From the NCBI GenBank assembly GCA_031426735.1, contig JASJPK010000088.1, forward strand, positions 1 to 64,000: DNA of 64,000 bases, read 5' to 3'. The notes below the pieces were generated by a model. The model was not told the DNA's origin, ran no database searches, and was given only the letters and a program-made list of their open reading frames with translations. Shown here piece after piece: positions 32,443 to 39,757 of the stretch; the stretch's first letter is position 1; each line of letters opens with the position of its first letter. The DNA is from PFJX01 sp031426735 (GTDB taxonomy: Bacteria > Pseudomonadota > Gammaproteobacteria > Burkholderiales > Thiobacillaceae). A program made the translations under genes and the position numbers.

Positions 32443-34551
32443 CTATTTCCCGGACAGCTGGGAAATATCCGCGACGCTGTTCATCAGGCCGCCCAGACTG
32501 CCCAGCAAGCCGAGGCGGTTGGCGCGCACCAACGGCTCCTCGGCCATAACCATGACCGAGTCGAAGAAGCGGTCGACCGGCTCGCGCAGGCTGGAGAGCT
32601 GCATCAAGGCACCGGTGTAGTCGAGATTGGCGAGGGCGGCTTCGACACCGGGCCGCAACGCCGTCACCGCGGCAAACAAGGTATGTTCGGCCGCTTCCTG
32701 CAGCAGCGCGACATCGACCGAGCTAGCGGCCGTTTCCGCCTTGCGCAGAATGTTCTGGATACGCTTGTTGGCGGCGGCCAGCGCTTCCGCTTCCGGCAGG
32801 CGACCGAATTCCGCCACCGCCGCCAGCCGCGCCGGCACCTGATCGATGCGGGTCGGGCTCTGGCTGACCACGGCTTCGACCTGATCGGGCGCAGCGCCCT
32901 GGTCTTTCAGAGAGACACGCAAACGTTCCTGCATGAACTGGAACACGTCGAGCGCGACGCTGCTGGCAACCTGATCGGCAGCAAACTGCGCCCGCGCCAG
33001 TTCCAGCAATTGCATCAGATCGAGCGGCAGCGCGCGTTCCATCAGCATGCGCAAGACGCCCAGCGCGGCGCGGCGCAACGCGAACGGATCCTTGTCGCCG
33101 GTGGGCGTGAGGCCGATGCCGAAAATGCCGACCAGCGCATCGAGCCGTTCCGCCATCGCCACCGCCAGCGCGATGTTGTCCAGCGGCAGGCTGTCGCCGG
33201 CGAAACGCGGCTGGTAATGGTCGCGAATGGCATCCGCCACGCGCGTATCTTCGCCATCGTGCAGCGCGTAATAGCGCCCCATGATGCCTTGCAGTTCGGG
33301 GAATTCGCCGACCATGTCGGTGATCAGATCGGCCTTGGCCAGCATCGCGGCGCGCGCCGCCAGTTCGGCATCCGCGCCCAGTTCCCGCGCGATGGCGGCG
33401 GCCAGCTTGCTCAGGCGTTTGACGCGCGCGCCCTGGCTGCCCAGCTTGTTGTGATACACCACGTTGTCGAGCAGTTCGACGCGCGACGCCAGCGGCTTCT
33501 TGCGATCCTGGTCGAAGAAGAACTTGGCATCGGCCAGGCGCGGCCGCACGACCCGTTCGTTGCCGCCGATCACCGCCGACGGATCGGCCGGCGAGATATT
33601 GGACACGATCAGGAAGCGGTTGGTCAGCTTTCCAGCCGCATCCAGCAGCGGGAAATATTTCTGGTTCGCCTTCATCGTCAAAATCAGGCATTCCTGCGGC
33701 ACCTGCAGGAACTCCGCCTCGAACTCGCACAGCAGCACATTCGGCCGTTCGACCAGCGCGGTGACTTCATCCAGCAAGGCATCGTCATGCAGCGGCTGTA
33801 CACCGCCGCCCACCTGGGCGGCCGCATCCCGCAACTGACGCTCGATTTCCGCGCGCCGTTCGGCAAAACCGGGAATCACCGCGCCCTCGGCCTGCATCTG
33901 CGCGGCGTAGCTGTCGGCAGTTTCGATGCGCAGCGGATGCTTGAGCGCTTCGAAACGATGGCCTTGCGTCTCGCGGCCGGCATTCAGGCCCAGAGTCGCA
34001 ACCGGCACCACATCGGCGCCGTACAGCGCCACCAGCGCATGCGCCGGGCGGACGAAGTTCACCGAAGTCCAGCCATCGGCCAGTTGATAGGTCATCACCT
34101 TCGGGATCGGCAGCTTGGCCAGCGCTTCGTCGAGCGCCTTCTGCAAGCCGGCAGCCAGTTCGACGCCGGGCGCGACGGTATCGAAGAACAGCGCCTCGGC
34201 CTTGCCATCCGGCATCCGCTTGAGTTGCGCCACAACCGATGCATCCAGACCCATTGCAGCCAGTCTTTTCAGCAAGGCCGGCGTCGCCTGGCCTTCCGCG
34301 TTCAGCGCGACGCTGACCGGCATCAGCTTGTGCAGCAGCGGCTTGTCGGCGGCACGGGCGGCAACCTGGCTGACATGCGCGGCGAGACGGCGCGGCGAGG
34401 CGTACGGTGTGACGACGCTGTCGGCACCGGTCAGGCCTTGCGCCTGCAATGTATCGGCCAGGGTCTGGGCAAACGCCGCGCCGAGTTTCTTCAGCGCTTT
34501 CGGCGGCAGTTCTTCGACGAACAGTTCAACAAGTAGATTCTTCGTACTCAT
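32443..34551 (-). CDS. glyS: glycine--tRNA ligase beta subunit
   Basis: 702 residues. Beta chain of the heterotetrameric bacterial glycyl-tRNA synthetase; it supplies tRNA recognition. N-terminal signature NLLVELFVEELPPKALKKLG, middle ECLILTMKANQKYFPLLD, HD-like HDGEDTRVADAIRDHYQPRFAGD and the C-terminal anticodon-binding region ending FFDSVMVMAEEPLVRANRLGLL are all present. It follows glyQ with a 109-base gap that contains a hairpin repeat. Confidence 0.97.
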   Translation of the reverse strand: MSTKNLLVELFVEELPPKALKKLGAAFAQTLADTLQAQGLTGADSVVTPYASPRRLAAHVSQVAARAADKPLLHKLMPVSVALNAEGQATPALLKRLAAMGLDASVVAQLKRMPDGKAEALFFDTVAPGVELAAGLQKALDEALAKLPIPKVMTYQLADGWTSVNFVRPAHALVALYGADVVPVATLGLNAGRETQGHRFEALKHPLRIETADSYAAQMQAEGAVIPGFAERRAEIERQLRDAAAQVGGGVQPLHDDALLDEVTALVERPNVLLCEFEAEFLQVPQECLILTMKANQKYFPLLDAAGKLTNRFLIVSNISPADPSAVIGGNERVVRPRLADAKFFFDQDRKKPLASRVELLDNVVYHNKLGSQGARVKRLSKLAAAIARELGADAELAARAAMLAKADLITDMVGEFPELQGIMGRYYALHDGEDTRVADAIRDHYQPRFAGDSLPLDNIALAVAMAERLDALVGIFGIGLTPTGDKDPFALRRAALGVLRMLMERALPLDLMQLLELARAQFAADQVASSVALDVFQFMQERLRVSLKDQGAAPDQVEAVVSQSPTRIDQVPARLAAVAEFGRLPEAEALAAANKRIQNILRKAETAASSVDVALLQEAAEHTLFAAVTALRPGVEAALANLDYTGALMQLSSLREPVDRFFDSVMVMAEEPLVRANRLGLLGSLGGLMNSVADISQLSGK

Positions 34552-34572
34552 ATGCGGAAATCTCTGTTTAAC

Positions 34573-34643
34573 CCGTCACCCCGGCGCAGGCCGGGGTCCA
34601 GGTCGTTGACTTCTGGATTCCGGCCTGCGCCGGAATGACGGTA
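34573..34643. repeat. hairpin repeat between glyQ and glyS
   Basis: GTCACCCCGGCGCAGGCCGG on the left and CCGGCCTGCGCCGGAATGAC on the right form an imperfect long stem (the right arm also pairs within itself). This sequence type (CGTCATTCCGGCG..) is a common dispersed element of proteobacteria. It would form a stem-loop in the glyQS mRNA. Confidence 0.75.
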
Positions 34644-34660
34644 TGGATTGCTGACACGCT

Positions 34661-35578
34661 TCACGCCGCCTTCTTTTCGATCTGCGCCAGCACTTCTTCC
34701 GCCCACTCCTTCGGCGCCATCGGGAAGCCGAGACGGGCGCGGGAGTCGAGGTAGCTCTGCGCCACGGCGCGCGCCAGATTGCGGATGCGGCCGATGTAAG
34801 CGGCGCGTTCGGTCACTGAAATGGCGCCGCGCGCATCGAGCAGGTTGAAGCTGTGGCCGGCTTTCAGCACCTGTTCGTAGGCCGGCAAGGCGAGTTTGTT
34901 TTCCATCAGGTTCTTCGCCTGCTTTTCGTAGGCGTTGAACGCGGTGAGCAGGAACTCGACGTCGCTGTGCTCGAAGTTGTAGGTCGATTGCTCGACCTCG
35001 TTCTGGTGGAACACGTCGCCGTAACTGACGCCGGGCGAATATTCCAGATCGAACACGTTGTCGACGCCCTGCAGATACATGGCCAGACGCTCCAGGCCGT
35101 AGGTGATTTCGCCGGTGATCGGCTTGCAATTGATGCCGCCGACCTGCTGGAAATAGGTGAACTGGGTGACTTCCATGCCGTTCAGCCAGACTTCCCAGCC
35201 GAGGCCCCAGGCGCCCAGCGTCGGGTTTTCCCAGTCGTCCTCGACGAAGCGGATGTCGTTCTGCTTGAGGTCGAAGCCAAGCGCTTCGAGCGAGCCGAGA
35301 TACAACTCCAGAATGTTTTCCGGCGCCGGTTTCAGCACCACCTGGAACTGGTAGTAATGCTGCAGGCGGTTCGGGTTTTCGCCGTAGCGGCCGTCCTTCG
35401 GCCGCCGCGACGGCTGCACATAAGCGGCCTTCCAGGGCTCCGGCCCGAGCGAGCGCAGGAACGTGGCGGTATGGCTGGTGCCGGCGCCGACTTCGAGATC
35501 GTAGGGTTGCAGCAAGGTGCAGCCCTGTTCGCCCCAGAAGCGCTGGAGCGTGAGGATGATGTCCTGGAAAGCGGGCAT
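34661..35578 (-). CDS. glyQ: glycine--tRNA ligase alpha subunit
   Basis: 305 residues, the standard length. Catalytic subunit that activates glycine with ATP. Family landmarks: TFQDIILTLQ-like FQDIILTLQRFWGEQGC at the start, AYVQPSRRPKDGRYGENPNRLQHYYQFQV, FVEDDWENPTLGAWGLGWEVWLNGMEV and QVGGI. First gene of the minus-strand glyQ-glyS-GGDEF-gmhB-plsC run. The gap of about 180 bases upstream, to the first tiny ORF, should hold its promoter; no clear box was picked out. Confidence 0.98.
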   Translation of the reverse strand: MPAFQDIILTLQRFWGEQGCTLLQPYDLEVGAGTSHTATFLRSLGPEPWKAAYVQPSRRPKDGRYGENPNRLQHYYQFQVVLKPAPENILELYLGSLEALGFDLKQNDIRFVEDDWENPTLGAWGLGWEVWLNGMEVTQFTYFQQVGGINCKPITGEITYGLERLAMYLQGVDNVFDLEYSPGVSYGDVFHQNEVEQSTYNFEHSDVEFLLTAFNAYEKQAKNLMENKLALPAYEQVLKAGHSFNLLDARGAISVTERAAYIGRIRNLARAVAQSYLDSRARLGFPMAPKEWAEEVLAQIEKKAA

Positions 35579-35676
35579 GGTGGTTTGCGGGATTGAAAAA
35601 ACCGGCGGATTTTAACCTTGATGCGGCAGTTGAACGCGCAGCGGCCAACCTCGATTACTGGACCTCCGACGCGGCC

Positions 35677-35704
35677 TTGCGAGGCATCGCCGGCTCACTA
35701 TGCT
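35677..35704 (+). promoter_or_regulatory. candidate promoter of the tiny-ORF unit
   Basis: TTGCGA (35677-35682) and TATGCT (35699-35704), 16 bases apart, resemble a sigma-70 promoter placed about 57 bases before the first tiny ORF. Weak consensus match; supported only by the downstream ORFs and terminator. Confidence 0.35.
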
Positions 35705-35760
35705 GAAAACAGGACATACCGTTTTAACGAGGCGGAGAAAAGCATCGGCGGGAGGTCGCC

Positions 35761-35949
35761 ATGCGCTACTTGATCAGTCGTTGTACGCGGCATCGCAAGC
35801 TCGCTTTCCAGCGGTGTTCGGTGCGGTCGACAGCTTGCCGTCCCTCGACCCGAAATTTCCAGCACAGCAGCGATTTTTTCGGCTGGCGACCGCTCAGTCA
35901 GCCGGCTTGCTGCACGCTTCATTCAGGAGGTCGCCATGAGTACACGTAA
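35761..35949 (+). CDS. tiny ORF 1, cysteine/arginine-rich, doubtful
   Basis: 62 codons from an ATG preceded by a strong GGGAGG about 8 bases upstream. The product is basic with five Cys and no recognised motif, signal peptide or helix. The translation start region GGAGGTCGCCATG is repeated at the next tiny ORF (35936), whose start it overlaps by 14 bases, suggesting either coupled translation or a duplicated leader. The odd composition may mean it is not a functional protein. Confidence 0.35.
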   Translation: MRYLISRCTRHRKLAFQRCSVRSTACRPSTRNFQHSSDFFGWRPLSQPACCTLHSGGRHEYT

Positions 35950-36073
35950 AGCGCGTAAAGCCCTGTTATCCGCTCTTTTGCTGGCCTTGCTCGCGGCGTT
36001 GCCGAACGCCGCTTCGGCCGGCGGCAACCCGGCTGCCGGCGGGCCAGTCGTTGTGCTGCAAGCCGGTTCCTGA
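35936..36073 (+). CDS. 45-residue exported peptide, unknown
   Basis: A short ORF with a consensus ribosome binding site (AGGAGG, 7 bases before ATG). It encodes a lysine/arginine N-region (MSTRKARKA), a strongly hydrophobic core (LLSALLLALLAALPN) and an AlaSerAla cleavage site, leaving a mature peptide of only about 19 residues, GGNPAAGG followed by PVVVLQAGS. A near-perfect intrinsic terminator follows 85 bases after the stop. Signal peptide, ribosome site and terminator together suggest a real expressed peptide. No family recognised; a secreted signal or small envelope peptide is possible but unproven. Confidence 0.6.
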   Translation: MSTRKARKALLSALLLALLAALPNAASAGGNPAAGGPVVVLQAGS

Positions 36074-36158
36074 ACAAGAGGAGAATAAGCACGCAAAAAA
36101 ACGTGCCGGTCGACGGTGTCGCGTTTGTGGAACAACGATTTTGGGTACTGAATTTCGA

Positions 36159-36185
36159 GACCGGGGCGTCAGCCCCGGTCTTTTT
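36159..36185 (+). terminator. intrinsic terminator of the tiny-ORF unit
   Basis: GACCGGGGC, loop GTCA, GCCCCGGTC, then five Ts: a perfect 9-bp stem with T-run on the plus strand. Confidence 0.93.
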
Positions 36186-36332
36186 GTACCTGGCGAAGAT
36201 CCGCCAGACTGTTTCGAGATTCGCCATCCCGATTCGGGAGGCGGCGGCCAGGGCCGCGCCAGACGGGGGTTACGGGCAATAAGCAGGACGGCACGCCGAT
36301 TGCAAAGGGGTCTAGTGCAAACGGAGAAAGCC

Positions 36333-36488
36333 ATGACACTCAACCTGACCCCCCGCCTGACCATACGCATCCGAAGAGCGACCGACACGGCCAGCCACAT
36401 CATCCGCACGCAGACGCGGCGTCTATCGATTACCAGCATGTCGTTCCTGAAGCTGGAAGTGATGGTGTTCAAGTACAACGCGAAATGA
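36333..36488 (+). CDS. 51-residue basic peptide, unknown
   Basis: ATG with CGGAGAAAG as ribosome binding site. The product is strongly basic (LTIRIRRATD; IIRTQTRRLS) with a hydrophobic C-terminal end (SFLKLEVMVFKYNAK) and no recognised family. It lies after the terminator at 36159-36185, so it would need its own promoter; TGCAAA occurs twice just upstream (about 36299 and 36316). Its 3' end overlaps the convergent envZ-type gene by 20 bases. Confidence 0.45.
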   Translation: MTLNLTPRLTIRIRRATDTASHIIRTQTRRLSITSMSFLKLEVMVFKYNAK

Positions 36489-37782
36489 TCAGAGCGGCGC
36501 TCAATCCACCGCCGTCGCGTTCATCCAACTCGATGCGCCAACCATAGGCATCGGCCAACTGACGCGCAATCGCCAGGCCGAGGCCGCTGCCGCCGGCATC
36601 GAGGTTGCGCGAAGTCTCCAGCCGCGTGAACGGCCGAAACACCGCCTCGCGCTGCTCGACCGGAATGCCGGGACCGCGATCCAGTACCGCGATGCGCACC
36701 GCCTCGGCGTTGCATGCCAGTTCCAGCTTGACCGGCGCGTCGCCGCCATAGCGGCGCGCATTCTCCAGCAGGTTGCCGACGATGCGGCGCAGCGCCGCTT
36801 CGCCGACGCGAACCTGGCAAGGCACTCCCGGCTGCCATTCGAGCGGCCCCAGCAACGCGGCCTGTGCAGCCAGATCGGCGAGCACGCCGGTCAAGTCGCA
36901 TTCCTGCAAGGCTTCCATCTTGAGCGAACGGGCGAACACCAGCATGTCGCCGATCAGGCGGTTCATCTCGTCCAGATCGTGTTCCATGCGCTGGACCAGA
37001 CTGGCGTCGCCGCTTTCCAGCAGCGAAATCGCCAAGCGCAGACGCGTGATCGGCGTGCGCAGATCGTGGCTGACGCCGGCCAGCAGCACGGTGCGGTTTT
37101 CCAGCAGCGCCTGCACTTCCTCGGCCATGCGATTGAACGCGGCGGTCAGTTCGCGCAGTTCGCGCGCGCCGGTTTCCGGCAGGACTTCCGGCGCGCGGCC
37201 CTGGCCGACTTCGCCGGCCTTCTGCGCCAGGCTGTTCAGGCGCCGGCTGGTCAGACGCACCATGAACAGCGCGGTCAATACGGTCAGCGCGGCGCCGAGC
37301 AGGAACACGCCGACCGCCGCCAGCGGCGCTTTCAACGCGTAGCGCTGGCGGTCGAAGCCGACGCGCAGCAATTTGTCGGCGACCTGGATTTCCAGCCAAT
37401 CCCAATCGGGATCGACACTACGCTTCAACGCGATGTCCTGTTTGGCGCGCCGGGTCAGCGCCGCCGCGATGAGTTCGCCGAAGTAATTCGCCGGCGCGGC
37501 TTGCGGCAAACGGGTCTGCACCTCGGCCAGTGCCAGATCGTGGCTGAAGGCGAGTTCCATCTCGTAATCGGCCCGGGTTTGCGGCGGCAGTTCCACCCAG
37601 GTCTGCGCGGAAAGCAGGATTTTTGCGGCCAGATCGTCGGCGGAACGCTCCGCCAGCGGGCGGATCACCATGAACCAGACGACGCCGAAAGCGATCGCTT
37701 CGAACACCAGAAACGCTGCCAGCAAGGCGGCTGCGGTGCGGCCGAACAGCGTTTCCGGCAGCAATCGCGCAATCCACCTCAC
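36469..37782 (-). CDS. envZ: EnvZ-type sensor histidine kinase
   Basis: 437 residues. Two membrane helices (about 15-40 and 150-173) enclose a periplasmic domain; HAMP follows (about 175-225). The H-box is GVSHDLRTPITRLRLA, and N (NLLENARRYGG), G1 (DRGPGIP) and G2 (GSGLGLAIA) boxes are complete. It shares the EnvZ/OmpR layout and is preceded by the regulator with a four-base overlap (ATGA). In E. coli this pair responds to osmolarity, but the signal in this organism is not known, so the symbol is by family. Confidence 0.85.
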   Translation of the reverse strand: MRWIARLLPETLFGRTAAALLAAFLVFEAIAFGVVWFMVIRPLAERSADDLAAKILLSAQTWVELPPQTRADYEMELAFSHDLALAEVQTRLPQAAPANYFGELIAAALTRRAKQDIALKRSVDPDWDWLEIQVADKLLRVGFDRQRYALKAPLAAVGVFLLGAALTVLTALFMVRLTSRRLNSLAQKAGEVGQGRAPEVLPETGARELRELTAAFNRMAEEVQALLENRTVLLAGVSHDLRTPITRLRLAISLLESGDASLVQRMEHDLDEMNRLIGDMLVFARSLKMEALQECDLTGVLADLAAQAALLGPLEWQPGVPCQVRVGEAALRRIVGNLLENARRYGGDAPVKLELACNAEAVRIAVLDRGPGIPVEQREAVFRPFTRLETSRNLDAGGSGLGLAIARQLADAYGWRIELDERDGGGLSAALIISRCT

Positions 37783-38510
37783 ACCGATTTGCCCTTCGGC
37801 GAAAACAGATAGCCCTGGCCCCAGACCGTGCGGATGTAGACCGGATTGGACGGATCGTCCTCCAGTTTCTTGCGCAAGCGGGTCACCCGCACGTCGATGG
37901 AACGGTCGAACGGATCGCGTTCGTAGCCTTTCAGGCTGTCCATGATCTGGTCGCGCGACAAGGCGCGGTTGGGCCGTTCGATGAACAGCTTCAACAGCGT
38001 GAATTCGGCTTGCGACAGCGGAATCTCGACCCCGTCGCGCGACAGCGCCTGCGCCGACAGATCGAGCGCGAACGGGCCGAAACGGGCGACGTCATTCGCG
38101 GTCGCAGCGTGGTTGCCGGCATGGTTGCGTCGCAACACGGCGCGGATGCGCGCCAGCAGTTCGCGCGGATTGAACGGCTTCGGCAGGTAATCGTCGGCGC
38201 CGACTTCCAGGCCGACGATGCGGTCGATATCCTCGCCGCGCGCCGACAGCATGATCACCGGCACATCGCGCGCGGCCTTGACCCGGCGGGTCAGACTGAG
38301 GCCATCCTCGCCGGGCAGCATCAAGTCCATCACGATCAGGTCCGGCCAGGCGGAAGCGAGGCGCTCATCCATTTCCTTGCCGTCGCGCGCGACCGTCACG
38401 CGCATGCCCTGCTTGGCCAGGTAATCGGCCAGCAAATCGCGGATGCCGGCGTCGTCGTCCACAATCAGTACATTCGGGTTGTCGTCGTTCATCGCTTGCG
38501 GCTCGTCCAT
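37779..38510 (-). CDS. ompR: OmpR-family response regulator
   Basis: 243 residues. REC domain with acidic VDDDAG, phosphoacceptor in VMDLMLPG and Lys in LPKPF; C-terminal winged helix with LSQAEFTLLKLFIERPNRALSRDQI and DVRVTRLRKKLEDDP. The RGYERDPFDRSIDV-like segment (KGYERDPFDRSIDV) is typical of OmpR proper. ATG 38510 and ATG 38492 (MNDDNPN) are both possible starts; neither has a strong ribosome site. Divergent from the DUF3106-like gene across 135 bases. Confidence 0.9.
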   Translation of the reverse strand: MDEPQAMNDDNPNVLIVDDDAGIRDLLADYLAKQGMRVTVARDGKEMDERLASAWPDLIVMDLMLPGEDGLSLTRRVKAARDVPVIMLSARGEDIDRIVGLEVGADDYLPKPFNPRELLARIRAVLRRNHAGNHAATANDVARFGPFALDLSAQALSRDGVEIPLSQAEFTLLKLFIERPNRALSRDQIMDSLKGYERDPFDRSIDVRVTRLRKKLEDDPSNPVYIRTVWGQGYLFSPKGKSV

Positions 38511-38645
38511 GCGTTATTTGGATTATTCATTAACTTCCCCGCCACACCCCGACCCGCGAAACACTTTGTTACAAATCGGCCGGCGCCGGAAACCCCGGCG
38601 TTACGCCCGCCGCCTAGCATGAGAGGCATGGAAAGGAGCAAAACC

Positions 38646-39080
38646 ATGACACCCAGGATGTCCAAGATGTTGAGCGCGCTGCTGTTGGCACTGGCGACTG
38701 TACCCGCACTCGCCGACCAAACCGATAGCACGATGTTCGGCCAGCCGTTCGTCAAGCTCGCACAACTCGGCCCGGATGAACGCCGCGCCTTGCGCGAGCG
38801 CTGGGAACAGGCCAGCCCGGAAGAACGCATGCGCATGCGCCAGTTTTTCCAGGATCGGATGCGCCAATTGCCGCCCGAAGCACAGGAAGCGATACGCATC
38901 CCGTTTCCTGGCGCAGGCCAGCGCGAATACGGCCGCGAACGCACGGACAAGCGCCGCGGCAAACACTCATCCGAAGGCGGTTTCGGCTTCGGTTTTGAAA
39001 AACGTCGGTTCGAGGAGGGTCAGACCGACTCTCCCGGCTGGTCCGGCGAGCGTCGCCCCGAAGACGACGAACGCCGCTGA
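38646..39080 (+). CDS. exported DUF3106-like protein
   Basis: 144 residues, ATG 38646 with AAAGGAG upstream. Signal peptide (MLSALLLALATVPALA) then a charged helical region with the DUF3106-type pattern LGPDERRALRERWEQASPEERMRMRQFFQDR, and a hydrophilic, probably disordered tail rich in Arg, Glu and Gly. Proteins with this pattern are found in the periplasm of betaproteobacteria; function not established. Position divergent from ompR/envZ makes regulation by that pair plausible (inference). Confidence 0.78.
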   Translation: MTPRMSKMLSALLLALATVPALADQTDSTMFGQPFVKLAQLGPDERRALRERWEQASPEERMRMRQFFQDRMRQLPPEAQEAIRIPFPGAGQREYGRERTDKRRGKHSSEGGFGFGFEKRRFEEGQTDSPGWSGERRPEDDERR

Positions 39081-39106
39081 ACTCGATTCATGAAGGAGTC
39101 ATCAAC

Positions 39107-39655
39107 ATGTCAGCTACCCGCAATATCGTTCCCGCTTTGATCCTGGCGCTGTGCAGCGCCGCCCCCAGCCAGGCCGGCAGCCGTGCCAGCAGCAACGCAT
39201 TCCAGGACACCGCCTGGGTCGTCGCCAGCACGCCGGTGTATGAGAAATTCAACGAACCCCGGCGCGAATGCTGGGAAGAACAGGTCGGCTACGACTATCC
39301 GGACAGCGTGCGTGGGCCGGACCGCAACATCGGCGGCGCGATTCTCGGCGGCATCCTCGGCGGCGTGCTCGGCCACAGTGTCGGCAAGGGTGACGGGCGC
39401 CGCGCGGCCACCGCCATCGGCGCGATCACCGGTGCCGTGGCCGGCGACAAGTACGACAACAACCGACCCGATCTGCGCGGCGAACCGATTCCACGCATCG
39501 AACAACGCTGCCGCAGTGTCGACAACTGGAGCCGCAAGCTCTCCGGCTACAACGTGACCTATCGCTACCAGGGCCACGAATACGACACCTTCCTGCCCTA
39601 CGATCCAGGCCGCAGCGTGCGCGTCAACGTCAACGTCAGCCTGGACGAACGCTGA
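39107..39655 (+). CDS. glycine-zipper 2TM surface antigen-like protein
   Basis: 182 residues. Signal peptide (ALILALCSAAPSQA), then a glycine zipper GGAILGGILGGVLGHSVGKGDGRRAATAIGAITGAVAGD (about residues 76-115) of the 17-kDa surface antigen/Gly-zipper type, followed by a beta-like C-terminus with YNVTYRYQGHEYDTFLPYDPG. It has no lipobox, so it is not the lipoprotein form. Starts 26 bases after the DUF3106-like gene; likely one transcript ending at the hairpin at 39673-39708. Confidence 0.85.
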   Translation: MSATRNIVPALILALCSAAPSQAGSRASSNAFQDTAWVVASTPVYEKFNEPRRECWEEQVGYDYPDSVRGPDRNIGGAILGGILGGVLGHSVGKGDGRRAATAIGAITGAVAGDKYDNNRPDLRGEPIPRIEQRCRSVDNWSRKLSGYNVTYRYQGHEYDTFLPYDPGRSVRVNVNVSLDER

Positions 39656-39672
39656 GTCTGAGCCGAACGGCG

Positions 39673-39708
39673 ACGCGGCCGCCGCCGATCCGGTGCGGCC
39701 GCGTTTGA
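39673..39708 (+). terminator. probable terminator after glycine-zipper gene
   Basis: A perfect 10-bp stem (ACGCGGCCGC / GCGGCCGCGT) with a 12-base loop, followed by TTGAATCTT. The T-run is weak, so termination efficiency is uncertain. Confidence 0.6.
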
Positions 39709-39757
39709 ATCTTGTCAGGGCGGAAGGGTACAGTGCGCACCTTTCGGCAACAGCGAC

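Noticed and set aside
31165..34536. 1123-codon plus-strand open frame opposite the GGDEF gene and glyS
   Set aside because: It is antisense to two well-supported genes, has the Gln/Arg/Ala-rich composition of a GC-rich shadow frame and no family motif.
36089..36283. Frame downstream of GAGGAG reading QKNVPVDGVAFVEQRFWVLNFETG, with a fair ribosome binding site
   Set aside because: The codon at the right spacing is ACG, not ATG/GTG/TTG, and the frame runs through the terminator stem. Could be an old gene remnant but not supported.
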